Positions 1-5,602 of a stretch of DNA of 6,372 bases are shown here, one piece after another (the first letter of the stretch is position 1; each line of letters opens with the position of its first letter). The notes beneath the pieces are model-generated. The model was given only the letters and a program-made list of their open reading frames with translations. It had not been told where the DNA came from and did no database searches. The stretch is from NCBI GenBank assembly GCA_014729595.1, contig WJJU01000764.1:1-6372 (forward strand), written 5' to 3'. The position numbers and the translations under genes were made by a program. Source of the DNA: Chitinivibrionales bacterium (GTDB taxonomy: Bacteria; Fibrobacterota; Chitinivibrionia; Chitinivibrionales; WJMI01).

Positions 1-323
1 GTAGCCTGCAGTTTCTTATCGGCAACATTATCGAGCCGCGGCTTATGGGCAAGCGGTTGAATCTTAGCCCGCTTGTTATCGTGCTTTCTCTGGCATTATT
101 CGCAGCCATGTGGGGCTTTACCGGCATGATCCTTTCGGTACCGGTAATGGCAATCAGCTTGATCGTGCTCAGTCACTTTCCGCAAACGCGCCCGATTGCA
201 GTTCTGCTTTCTCGCCGGGGCCGAATAAGCGGCATCTCGTTTGGTCCCAATAAAATGGCAGACGAAAGCATTGAGCGGAATTCTACTACTACGCGGGAAC
301 ATGATGAAGCCTCGGCACGGTAG
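1..323 (+). CDS. AI-2E family (PerM/DUF20-like) membrane transporter, C-terminal end
   Basis: This is a partial gene whose 5' part lies outside the window; the reading frame enters at base 3 and ends at TAG 321-323. About 106 codons are visible. The opening residues (Q-F-L-I-G-N-I-I-E-P) followed by G-K-R-L-N-L-S-P-L match the conserved C-terminal signature of AI-2E/PerM-type permeases. Two hydrophobic segments follow, one over the LSPLVIVLSLALFAAMWGF stretch and one over TGMILSVPVMAISLIVLSHF; these are the usual last membrane spans. A hydrophilic tail of about 40 residues, rich in Ser, Thr, Arg and Glu, ends the protein and should be cytoplasmic. Family members are inner-membrane proteins of about 350 residues, assigned to export of autoinducer-2 or small solutes or to ion exchange; the substrate cannot be told here. 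The gene converges with the glycosyltransferase gene, leaving a 99-bp spacer without a clear terminator. Confidence 0.9.
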   Translation, partial: SLQFLIGNIIEPRLMGKRLNLSPLVIVLSLALFAAMWGFTGMILSVPVMAISLIVLSHFPQTRPIAVLLSRRGRISGISFGPNKMADESIERNSTTTREHDEASAR

Positions 324-422
324 TATTCGACGATTTCGCAACGAAAGCGGCGCCGGCAAGGGTCGCCAAGAATAATGCGACGGAGCCCCGGGGACCGAGG
401 TATGGTCTTACGTCCCGCCGCC

Positions 423-1514
423 CTACGCCGTCAATTCTTCTATGGCGTCTTTGAGTGTGTTTCGATGCGGCGGAGGAGTTGGCGGACCACTGATCTTGCT
501 TAAAGCCGCGAGAGCATGTGAAAGATTAAACCCTTTTTGAGATTGATGGGCAAAATATCCTTTCGTGCACAGGTACCGCGCCAAATATTGCTGCTCGGTC
601 TGCCCGGGTGTCGGGATAAGCACCGCTTTTTTGCCCAGCGATACCAATTCCATGATGGTTGAATAGCCGCCCCGGCATACGACCGCTTTAGCGCGCGCAA
701 GCAAATCGGCGATTGTTTCGGTTGGTGCGTGAGGGATATATTCGATCGATCCCTTGACGGTTTCCCGTTCTTCCGGCCTTCCAAGCAAAACGACCGCTCG
801 TCCGTCAAAATGCTCAAGTTGAGCGCGTATCCGACGCTCCAGAAGGGTTCGCTGCGGCTCCGGCCCCGAAAGCATTACAAGTAGGTCGATATCCTGCTTT
901 TTGTCGTTGTTTTTTTGGGGAATAAAACGAGACAGCAAACCGATAAATCGATGATTCGGCGGAAGAGGGTATTTACGCGACAACTCACCGGTTAGATTGT
1001 CTTCGCCCGGCCAATCCGGTATCCACAGTTGAGTATATCGGTCGGCGGCATGGTACAGCCCGCGCCGAACAAGTTGCTCGACCGCACCGAATCCGGACGG
1101 CATCTTGACACTTAATTGATGGGATATGTAAGCGCAAGGCACCATCTGCGAGTAGCATCCAAAACGCTGGTCCGAGATGATTGCATCGATTTTATAGTCG
1201 GTGATAAGTTGTTCGATTTGCCGATGCTCCGTCGCGGATCGCAAAAAAACCCGTGCTACGAAGAATGGAAACTTCAGGCCAAGAAATGCGGCTCGCGCCG
1301 TATAGGAGATATTGTAATTAACAAGCGGTAATACCCGAAGGGTCGGGAATTCCGAACGTACCATTTCCACGACCGGCCCCTCGCCGCCCAGAAAAATGTC
1401 GCACCCTCGAATCCGCAGCTCCTCGATTACGGGTATGCAGCGCGTGGCATGCCCCAAGCCCCAATCAAGGGGTGCCACAAGTATTCGTCGGCGATGACAG
1501 GGCTTCATGGGCAT
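423..1514 (-). CDS. MurG-like (GT28/GT-B fold) glycosyltransferase, 363 aa
   Basis: Predicted GT-B fold glycosyltransferase related to the MurG/GT28 group. The N-terminal half starts with a beta strand and glycine loop (ILVAPLDWGLGHATR, about residues 11-25), equivalent to the acceptor-side G-loop of MurG. The C-terminal half has the nucleotide-sugar signature CRGGYSTIMEL (280-290), then GKKAVLIPTPGQTEQQYLA (about 294-312), the equivalent of the MurG segment GxPxxxxPxxxxxQxxNA. Length (363 aa) is normal for the family. There is no signal peptide or membrane span, so it should be cytosolic or peripheral. It is not MurG itself: there are no peptidoglycan neighbours and the sequence is divergent; donor and acceptor sugars are unknown. 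ATG at 1514 is the first start; a second ATG two codons in (1508) is equally possible, and no strong ribosome binding site is visible within 15 bases. It lies downstream of the helicase gene on the same strand but is separated by 167 bp. Confidence 0.85.
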   Translation of the reverse strand: MPMKPCHRRRILVAPLDWGLGHATRCIPVIEELRIRGCDIFLGGEGPVVEMVRSEFPTLRVLPLVNYNISYTARAAFLGLKFPFFVARVFLRSATEHRQIEQLITDYKIDAIISDQRFGCYSQMVPCAYISHQLSVKMPSGFGAVEQLVRRGLYHAADRYTQLWIPDWPGEDNLTGELSRKYPLPPNHRFIGLLSRFIPQKNNDKKQDIDLLVMLSGPEPQRTLLERRIRAQLEHFDGRAVVLLGRPEERETVKGSIEYIPHAPTETIADLLARAKAVVCRGGYSTIMELVSLGKKAVLIPTPGQTEQQYLARYLCTKGYFAHQSQKGFNLSHALAALSKISGPPTPPPHRNTLKDAIEELTA

Positions 1515-1537
1515 GATTTGATCTAAGGGAATAGTGC

Positions 1538-1548
1538 TCCGATTCGGA
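1538..1548. repeat. 11-bp inverted repeat upstream of the glycosyltransferase gene
   Basis: TCCGA-T-TCGGA, a perfect 5+1+5 palindrome located 24-34 bp upstream of the glycosyltransferase start codon. It could be a small operator or a leader hairpin; it is short enough to be chance. Confidence 0.3.
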
Positions 1549-1610
1549 TCTGATTTATGCTACGCTTTGCTTGTCCCATTGCACCGGCTTTTACAGGCTC
1601 TTGCGGCTGC

Positions 1611-1660
1611 GCCGGCGGGACCGAAACGAGCGTTCAATTCGTTCCCGCCGGCGGCTTTTT
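1611..1660 (+). terminator. Strong hairpin followed by T5, terminator-like on the plus strand
   Basis: GCCGGCGGGA (1611-1620) pairs perfectly with TCCCGCCGGC (1643-1652). Beyond a single C/T mismatch, CGAA (1622-1625) pairs with TTCG (1638-1641), leaving a 12-base loop. GGC and then five T (1656-1660) follow on the plus strand. The shape fits an intrinsic terminator for plus-strand transcription, yet no plus-strand gene lies upstream. On the minus strand no T-run follows the stem. It may stop antisense transcription into the helicase gene, or the stem may simply come from the Arg codons (CGC/CGG) of the alternative helicase tail. Confidence 0.35.
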
Positions 1661-1678
1661 CTCTGAGAGCCGCCTTTT
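1650..1678 (+). terminator. Second hairpin with T4 overlapping the first
   Basis: GGCGGCT (1650-1656) pairs perfectly with AGCCGCC (1668-1674) over an 11-base loop, and TTTT (1675-1678) follows. Its left arm shares 1650-1652 with the right arm of the preceding hairpin, so the two full stems cannot form together. It sits directly beyond the annotated helicase stop codon. The T-run again points to plus-strand transcription. Confidence 0.3.
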
Positions 1679-1681
1679 GGC

Positions 1682-2956
1682 TTAACGGGATCCGGTTTGC
1701 CCGGTCCATGCCCGTCTTTCTCTGCTGACGCCTCCGCCTGTTCTCCGCGGACGGCCGGTTGCCGCTTTTTTGGTACGTGCGTACGGCCTCGAATCCGCCG
1801 AAACGGGAACCTGCGTTGCGGGATGGGAAAAGTCCGGGTACTCTTTAAGCGGAAATCGCTTACCGACAAGCTTTTCGATTCTTCGTTTGAATTTTTCTTC
1901 ATCGTGCGAGACGAACGTCAAGGCGACACCGTGCTCTTGCGCCCGTCCGGTCCTTCCCACGCGATGAATATAATCCTCGGCAAATACCGGTGTATCAAAA
2001 TTAACAACATGCGAGATCTTGTCTACGTCGATACCGCGAGCGGCAATATCGGTCGCCACCAGGATTCGGTAACGGCGACGTTTGAATCCTTCCAAGGCAT
2101 GTTGGCGTTGCGATTGGGAACGGTTGGAATGTATCACCGCCGATTTGACGCCCGCGCGTTGAAGAAATCGCATGATCTTGTCCGCGCCATGTTTGGTGCG
2201 TGAAAAAACGAGCATTGTTTCGGGGCGCTCCGTCCGCACAATATGCAGAAGCAGCTCGTTTTTTGTTTTGGTGGGGGCGAGGTAAAAACGCTGCTCAACG
2301 GTATCAACCGGCGAATAGGGATCGCCGATATTTACCTGATGAGGCTTGTTTTGAATTTCGCCCACCAGTGAGCGGATTTCTCGCGACATCGTTGCCGAAA
2401 AGAGTAAGGTTTGTCTCTGTGGGGGCAAATACGACACGATTTTCCGTACATCATGAATAAATCCCATGTCGTACATTCGATCGGCTTCATCAAGAACCAG
2501 TACTTCGATCCTGGAAAGGTTGATACTTTCGCGTTTCACATGATCCAGCAGTCGCCCGGGTGTGGCGACAAGAATATCAACGCCGCGTCTAAGCTCATTT
2601 AGTTGGCGCACGATGTTCACGCCTCCGTAGACCGATACGGTCCGAAGGCCGCATCCTATACTGTAGCTTCGTGCCGCACTCTCTATTTGCTGAGACAATT
2701 CTCTTGTAGGGGCGAGAATGAGTGCGCGAGGTGTACCGGCCCTCTTTTGTTCGGCACACATGCGTCTAAGATTGTGCAGAATCGGTAAAACGAAGGCCGC
2801 GGTCTTTCCGGTGCCGGTTGGTGCGCATCCAAGGATGTCTTGTCCGGCTATAGCCGCCGGGATAGTCTTATGCTGGATTTCCGTCGGCATGCTGTAACCG
2901 ACGGCAGTCGTGCTTGTGACGATATGATCAGATAAACCAAGGTCGGAAAAGCTCAT
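1682..2956 (-). CDS. rhlE: DEAD-box ATP-dependent RNA helicase, RhlE type, 424 aa
   Basis: Cytosolic ATP-dependent RNA helicase. All the hallmark motifs are present, numbered from the chosen ATG: aromatic F3 plus the Q motif (PTEIQ, 24-28), motif I APTGTGKT (45-52), Ia PTRELSQQ (83-90), Ib TPGRL (132-136), II DEAD (156-159), III SAT (187-189), IV LVFSRTK (249-255), V ATDIAARGID (301-310) and VI HRVGRTGR (331-338). The order and spacing fit the RhlE/DeaD group; assignment to RhlE rather than another DEAD helicase is by overall resemblance. The family remodels RNA in ribosome assembly and mRNA decay, often in the cold. I chose ATG 2956 over the GTG ten codons upstream because AAGGA sits 5 bases before it and the Q-motif region starts right after it. 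The C-terminus after K397 may be out of frame (six-A run, 1766-1771); the longer alternative tail ends at 1591. Confidence 0.93.
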   Translation of the reverse strand: MSFSDLGLSDHIVTSTTAVGYSMPTEIQHKTIPAAIAGQDILGCAPTGTGKTAAFVLPILHNLRRMCAEQKRAGTPRALILAPTRELSQQIESAARSYSIGCGLRTVSVYGGVNIVRQLNELRRGVDILVATPGRLLDHVKRESINLSRIEVLVLDEADRMYDMGFIHDVRKIVSYLPPQRQTLLFSATMSREIRSLVGEIQNKPHQVNIGDPYSPVDTVEQRFYLAPTKTKNELLLHIVRTERPETMLVFSRTKHGADKIMRFLQRAGVKSAVIHSNRSQSQRQHALEGFKRRRYRILVATDIAARGIDVDKISHVVNFDTPVFAEDYIHRVGRTGRAQEHGVALTFVSHDEEKFKRRIEKLVGKRFPLKEYPDFSHPATQVPVSADSRPYARTKKAATGRPRRTGGGVSRERRAWTGQTGSR

Positions 2957-2961
2957 GGCAA

Positions 2962-2966
2962 TCCTT
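2962..2966 (-). promoter_or_regulatory. Ribosome binding site that decides the helicase start
   Basis: On the minus strand AAGGA is followed by five bases and then ATG (2956-2954). The alternative upstream GTG at 2986 would place this site inside the coding region. Confidence 0.6.
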
Positions 2967-2993
2967 ACGTAAAAAGTGATCGACACGCGGCTT

Positions 2994-3008
2994 GCTGATA
3001 AAATCAGC
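2994..3008. repeat. Short hairpin in the helicase leader
   Basis: GCTGAT-AAA-ATCAGC is a perfect 6-bp stem with a 3-base loop, 38-52 bp upstream of the helicase start codon. No T-run follows on either strand, so it does not look like a terminator. It may be a leader RNA hairpin or an operator. Confidence 0.35.
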
Positions 3009-3162
3009 GGCAGGTAAAAGAGGGGAAAGTGGGAGCCCCGCGGAACCTTTGCCGAAAATCATCGAAGGCGGGTCGTAGTGTACCGCCGTTGATAGAATGC
3101 TCCGCGGCGGCTTAGGCGGATTCTGTTGTCAGAATATACCTTAATGCATGGACGGAATGTGC

Positions 3163-3173
3163 AAAAAAAAAAA
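3163..3173. repeat. Homopolymer run of 11 A
   Basis: Eleven consecutive A on the plus strand (T11 on the minus strand) in the non-coding gap. On the minus strand a 5-bp stem (GCGGG/CCCGC around 3188-3205) lies upstream but 14 bases away, too far for a typical terminator. Confidence 0.9.
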
Positions 3174-3337
3174 TCGATGGAACCTTGGCGGGTTTGATCG
3201 CCCGCAACCGGCATCGCTTTCGCGGCGACAAAGAGGTTTTTACGGAACGTCCACGAACCCGTATCCACCCAAACACCGTCGACTCATAAGCACGGGATCC
3301 CCCCGGTCACGTGAGGCGTGAACGAGCCGGCGGAACG

Positions 3338-3369
3338 TATCGCCGCCGAACGAGTGTCTTGCGGCGATA
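3338..3369. repeat. 9-bp perfect inverted repeat
   Basis: TATCGCCGC (3338-3346) pairs with GCGGCGATA (3361-3369) over a 14-base loop. It is one of the strongest stems in the gap. No adjacent T-run exists on the minus strand; on the plus strand an A7 run follows a few bases later. Its role is unknown. Confidence 0.5.
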
Positions 3370-3375
3370 TTGATG

Positions 3376-3421
3376 AAAAAAATCGGCTTTCACCCCCCCC
3401 CCAGCGGCCCGGCTGAGCCGG
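3376..3421 (-). terminator. Possible terminator of the J-like gene
   Basis: On the minus strand, 11 bases after the stop codon, CCGGC-TCA-GCCGG (3421-3409) forms a compact 5-bp stem. G10 follows, then AGCCGA and T7 (3382-3376). Alternatively CGGCT (3420-3416) can pair with AGCCG (3388-3384), placing the T7 run one base beyond the stem with the G-run in the loop. Either version is weaker than a classical terminator, but stem plus T7 just behind a gene is suggestive. Confidence 0.35.
3393..3402. repeat. Homopolymer run of 10 C
   Basis: Ten consecutive C on the plus strand (G10 on the minus strand), 30 bp beyond the stop of the J-like gene and outside any coding region. Such runs are prone to length change by slippage and to sequencing error. 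Confidence 0.9.
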
Positions 3422-3431
3422 TCGTAGGATT

Positions 3432-4094
3432 TTATGCGGCGTGGATCATATTATGTTCGCAAAGATCATTATGATAATCGTCCATACGCTCTCTCGGGAT
3501 GACGCCCATCTGGACAAAATAATCGCCTATGCGGCACTGATACCGCTTTTGCGCTTCGAAAATTTTCTTTAGTTCCTTGTCGTCGAGAATTCCGTGCGCT
3601 TTCGCCGCCTCACCGAACAAAGCGTATTCGTTTTGCATATAGAGCAGCAACGCGAATTGTCGAGGAGAAATCATCCTGTAACGAAGTGCAATCTGCCCCG
3701 TCATCGGGCGCTTGCGCTTTTGCCATTCCAACGCATCGTCGAGCATTCGGCGGCTGATGGCGCCGCGGTAATAAAGATATTGACCTAAACGCAACGTCCG
3801 AGGAACAACGTCGCCCCAATAGTAGACATCAGAGCCCCAGGCGGGCGCATACCCTCTCCTCTGTTTTCCTTCGCGCCGTTCGATGTGCTTTAGTAATGCT
3901 CTTCTTGCATGTATTACCCGTTTTATCATCCTTGTGCGGGACAGAGCATCGTCTTCGGTGTGCTTTCGCAGCTCCGCGACGGCGCCGGGTGCCGCCGCTT
4001 TGACATCACGCGCACGAATCGACGGAAGGATTACCCGTGCGACTCGTCGCGGCACACGAAACAGCTCTTCACATGCACGTATCGCTTCTTCCAT
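3432..4094 (-). CDS. Degenerate J-domain-like protein with four MshEN-like repeats, 220 aa
   Basis: Two parts can be seen. Residues 1-75 are helical and basic. The pattern ACEELF (8-12 region), then VKAAAPGAVAELRKHTEDD (31-49), resembles the start of J-domain proteins known from deltaproteobacteria-like genomes, where a helix runs into HPD. Here the HPD position reads HTE (45-47), so Hsp70 stimulation is unlikely. Residues 101-210 hold four units of about 28 residues, beginning LGQYLYYRG, TGQIALRYR, FGEAAKAHG and IGDYFVQMG. Each continues with I/L, a short polar turn and a helix usually ending near Gln. This is the pattern of the GspE/MshE N-terminal (MshEN-like) domain, which in other proteins binds c-di-GMP or partner proteins. 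No signal peptide or membrane span is present. ATG 4094 has GGTGAG five bases upstream. The function is unknown; family placement is by memory of pattern. Confidence 0.7.
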   Translation of the reverse strand: MEEAIRACEELFRVPRRVARVILPSIRARDVKAAAPGAVAELRKHTEDDALSRTRMIKRVIHARRALLKHIERREGKQRRGYAPAWGSDVYYWGDVVPRTLRLGQYLYYRGAISRRMLDDALEWQKRKRPMTGQIALRYRMISPRQFALLLYMQNEYALFGEAAKAHGILDDKELKKIFEAQKRYQCRIGDYFVQMGVIPRERMDDYHNDLCEHNMIHAA

Positions 4095-4111
4095 CTCTAC
4101 TCACCCTCGCT

Positions 4112-4130
4112 TGTGATCGTGATCACGATC
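4112..4130. promoter_or_regulatory. 16-bp perfect palindrome, CRP/FNR-like operator candidate
   Basis: GATCGTGATCACGATC (4115-4130) is a perfect palindrome, 21-36 bp upstream of the J-like start codon. Overlapping it, TGTGA (4112-4116), six bases and TCACG (4123-4127) match the CRP-type layout TGTGA-N6-TCACA at nine of ten half-site positions. With the putative -10 at 4162-4157, the site would lie downstream of the transcription start, which favours repression. The binding protein is unknown. Confidence 0.5.
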
Positions 4131-4156
4131 TTTGTCTTTTCGGCAAGCCTATTTTG

Positions 4157-4162
4157 ATCATA
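4157..4162 (-). promoter_or_regulatory. Possible -10 element for the J-like gene
   Basis: TATGAT on the minus strand matches the sigma70 -10 consensus at five of six bases and lies 63-68 bp upstream of the J-like start codon. No good -35 hexamer is found at 16-18 bp, so the call is weak. Confidence 0.25.
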
Positions 4163-4275
4163 TTGCCGGGGGACCGCGGAAACCGGAAGGTGCATTTCTG
4201 ATTTCGTTTATGGGGTAAGAAAAGTGTAACGACTCGGGAGCGGCTCAGTAATGTCAAGCCGGCGCGAATACGGCC

Positions 4276-5343
4276 CTAATGCGTCGGAGTATCGTGCCTT
4301 TTCCGTACATTTGCCAGGGAGTCGTTTACAAAAAAGAGGATGTCGCCGGGGTAGGTCAGCTCGCGTACGCGTCTTCCGCGCTCATCTATTCGAGAATGGG
4401 TATTCGCCGGCTCGCCCCACGACAGCCTGACCTGTTTCGTAGTCATGCCTGTCAGCAGTTTGGTCTCGTCGATGGCTTCCCAGATTTCATCTTCCCATCC
4501 ATACGATCGCGGATCCTCTTCCAGAATGTCCATTGACCACGGAAGTCCGTCGGTGCGCTTTTGCGGCGGTACGTTGGTCCAACTGTAGTTAACCGGAATA
4601 ATGCCCCGTGAACCGTCGGCCCTTTGGACAACCAGCCAAATGGGCTTGGGCGGCAGCGGCGTCATCCCCCACCGTACCGCCACCACTTCGAGCGGCTCGG
4701 TGATCGATACGGGGGTCGTCGCGAAGCGGGAAGCGGCGGAATCATAGGTGTCAATAAGCCTTCGGCGCGAAAACACCGTTTGACCCAGCCACCGATCGCG
4801 GGCGGCTACCAAATCCTCTTCGGCATGTATGCCCTCGATTATTCCGTTTCGAGTCTTCCCATAGACGGTTAATCCCATAGTATCGGTTTGGAATGTTGCC
4901 AAGTACTCACCGTCGTCTTGTTCCTCGACGGCGGTAACGGTGACGACTCCGCCCGCGAAAACATCGTATTTCAGACGATGATTTTTGAGCGCGACGGCGG
5001 GATTCGGCGCGGAGGTGGCCGAATCGAGTTGCGGAGATGTGTAGAGCAGGTAGCCGAATTTGCGAAACATCCGAACCTTTTCAACCATAACAAACCGTTT
5101 CCCCCGCCATTGGGAGGGCTCAAGAAGGACCGGCCGGTCGTTGCGGCGCCCCGAAACCTCCTCATCGGGAACAGCGTTCGCCTTGGCGCGGCTTGTATCC
5201 GGGGTCGTATCGGTATCGACCGTTTCCGCTTCCCGATCCACGTGTGGTGGAGCGCTGCATCCCGGTATGAATACGGTAACCGCGACACACATCATTGTGC
5301 CGATCCATAATGACGGAAATGCTCTCAGCAACGTTGCCGACAT
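4276..5343 (-). CDS. Predicted lipoprotein with C-terminal BamE/OmlA-like motif, 355 aa
   Basis: The N-terminus has one Arg (R7), a hydrophobic stretch (about 9-28) and a lipobox I-P-G-C with Cys29, so a signal peptidase II lipoprotein is predicted. The residue after Cys29 is Ser, not Asp, which by the E. coli sorting rule favours the outer membrane. Residues 30-75 are a low-complexity Asp/Thr/Glu/Arg linker. Residues 78-175 are beta-rich (FVMVEKVRMFRKFGYLLY, then VVTVTAVEE), and 180-290 form a second region with many Trp. Residues 299-346 carry GMTTKQVRLSWGEP, then RELTYPGDILFFVNDSLANV, the pattern of SmpA/OmlA/BamE C-termini (GMTxxQVxxxxGxP, then xExWxY). BamE itself is only about 110 residues, so this is a larger protein with a BamE-like end, and a role in outer-membrane assembly is not established. 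ATG 5343 is preferred because the internal Met17/18 would lose the charged n-region; no strong ribosome binding site precedes it. Confidence 0.8.
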   Translation of the reverse strand: MSATLLRAFPSLWIGTMMCVAVTVFIPGCSAPPHVDREAETVDTDTTPDTSRAKANAVPDEEVSGRRNDRPVLLEPSQWRGKRFVMVEKVRMFRKFGYLLYTSPQLDSATSAPNPAVALKNHRLKYDVFAGGVVTVTAVEEQDDGEYLATFQTDTMGLTVYGKTRNGIIEGIHAEEDLVAARDRWLGQTVFSRRRLIDTYDSAASRFATTPVSITEPLEVVAVRWGMTPLPPKPIWLVVQRADGSRGIIPVNYSWTNVPPQKRTDGLPWSMDILEEDPRSYGWEDEIWEAIDETKLLTGMTTKQVRLSWGEPANTHSRIDERGRRVRELTYPGDILFFVNDSLANVRKRHDTPTH

Positions 5344-5363
5344 GATTCAGGACCGTACCCCTC

Positions 5364-5371
5364 TATATATA
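5364..5371 (-). promoter_or_regulatory. TATA-rich -10 candidate for the lipoprotein gene
   Basis: On the minus strand TATATATA lies 21-28 bp upstream of the lipoprotein ATG and could serve as a -10 element. No recognisable -35 is present at the right spacing, so it is weak. Confidence 0.25.
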
Positions 5372-5408
5372 ACGCCGGATTATCGTTTCGTCCTCTTTTC
5401 TAAGCCTC

Positions 5409-5423
5409 TATCTTTCAAAGATA
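5409..5423. repeat. 15-bp palindrome in the divergent promoter region
   Basis: TATCTTT-C-AAAGATA is a perfect 7+1+7 inverted repeat between the two divergent genes. It lies 66-80 bp from the lipoprotein start and about 57 bp left of the plus-strand -35. Position and symmetry fit an operator for a dimeric regulator. Confidence 0.4.
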
Positions 5424-5479
5424 TATCTAAATCCGCCGGCCGGGCCACGAGCGGGTTGATGATAATTTTTGGGTGGAAG

Positions 5480-5508
5480 TTGGGGTAAGCCGGACGGTAT
5501 ACTATATT
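5480..5508 (+). promoter_or_regulatory. Sigma70-like promoter for the HAD gene
   Basis: TTGGGG (5480-5485), a 17-bp spacer and TATATT (5503-5508) make a reasonable housekeeping promoter; TATACT (5498-5503) is an alternative -10. Transcription from about 5515 would give a leader of roughly 88 bases before the ATG at 5603. Confidence 0.45.
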
Positions 5509-5525
5509 TGAGACAGTTCATTACG

Positions 5526-5557
5526 GCCGCCCGGCTTTTAGGGTACCTGGGCGCGGC
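5526..5557 (+). repeat. Leader hairpin upstream of the HAD gene
   Basis: GCCGCCC (5526-5532) pairs with GGCGCGGC (5550-5557) with one bulged C, giving seven pairs over a 17-base loop. A6 follows, so it is not a terminator on the plus strand. It lies inside the predicted 5' leader. Confidence 0.25.
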
Positions 5558-5602
5558 AAAAAATCGGCAATGTGAACAACACGTTATCAGCGAAGGGAGA
5601 CA

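Larger units (their letters stand above)
1591..1771 (-). other. Alternative-frame basic tail of the helicase (possible frameshift extension)
   Basis: The helicase frame crosses six consecutive A on its coding strand (T run at 1766-1771, codons for K396 and K397 of the helicase). After that it reads 27 more codons and stops at 1684-1682. The +1 frame after the same A run stays open for about 60 codons to TAA at 1593-1591. It encodes a tail rich in Pro, Gly, Lys and Arg ending in K-S-R-R-R-E-R-I-E-R-S-F-R-S-R-R-R-S-R. Such long basic tails are common in RhlE-type helicases and bind RNA. Losing one A (A6 to A5) would join the two frames exactly. The observations are direct; that the longer tail is the real one is an inference. 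It could reflect a sequencing indel, a recent mutation, or transcriptional slippage giving two protein forms. Confidence 0.45.
2957..3431. other. 475-bp gap between the J-like and helicase genes, no convincing gene
   Basis: I see no credible coding region here. The one longer open stretch (3268-3059, minus) has no recognisable motif and reads through the 11-A run as Phe codons. I also found no tRNA, SRP RNA, tmRNA or RNase P signature by eye. The gap holds several inverted repeats (2994-3008, 3338-3369, 3409-3421), an 11-A run and a 10-C run. Helicase transcription must start in the right-hand part or be read through from upstream; I found no clear -35/-10 pair. A long structured leader for a helicase mRNA would be plausible but is not shown. 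Confidence 0.5.

Noticed and set aside
334..346. TTTCG-CAA-CGAAA hairpin behind the AI-2E transporter gene
   Set aside because: The stem is only 5 bp and no T-run follows, so it does not qualify as a terminator.
1626..1643. GTTCAAT sequence with a 5-bp stem (AACGA/TCGTT), resembling a tRNA T-arm
   Set aside because: The loop is nine rather than seven bases, and no acceptor stem, D-arm or anticodon arm can be built around it.
1697..2203. Open 168-codon frame on the plus strand across the helicase gene
   Set aside because: It is antisense to conserved helicase motifs IV-VI, has no recognisable domain and is a by-product of codon usage.
3059..3268. Minus-strand 69-codon frame in the gap upstream of the helicase
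   Set aside because: It has no motif, no good ribosome binding site, and its FFF stretch comes from the 11-A run.
4253..4258. Perfect TTGACA on the minus strand just behind the lipoprotein gene
   Set aside because: No -10 hexamer lies 16-18 bp further on, so it is probably a chance match.
4888..5488. Two overlapping open frames of about 140 codons on the plus strand opposite the lipoprotein gene
   Set aside because: They are antisense to the signal peptide and body of a gene with clear protein features, and have no motifs of their own.
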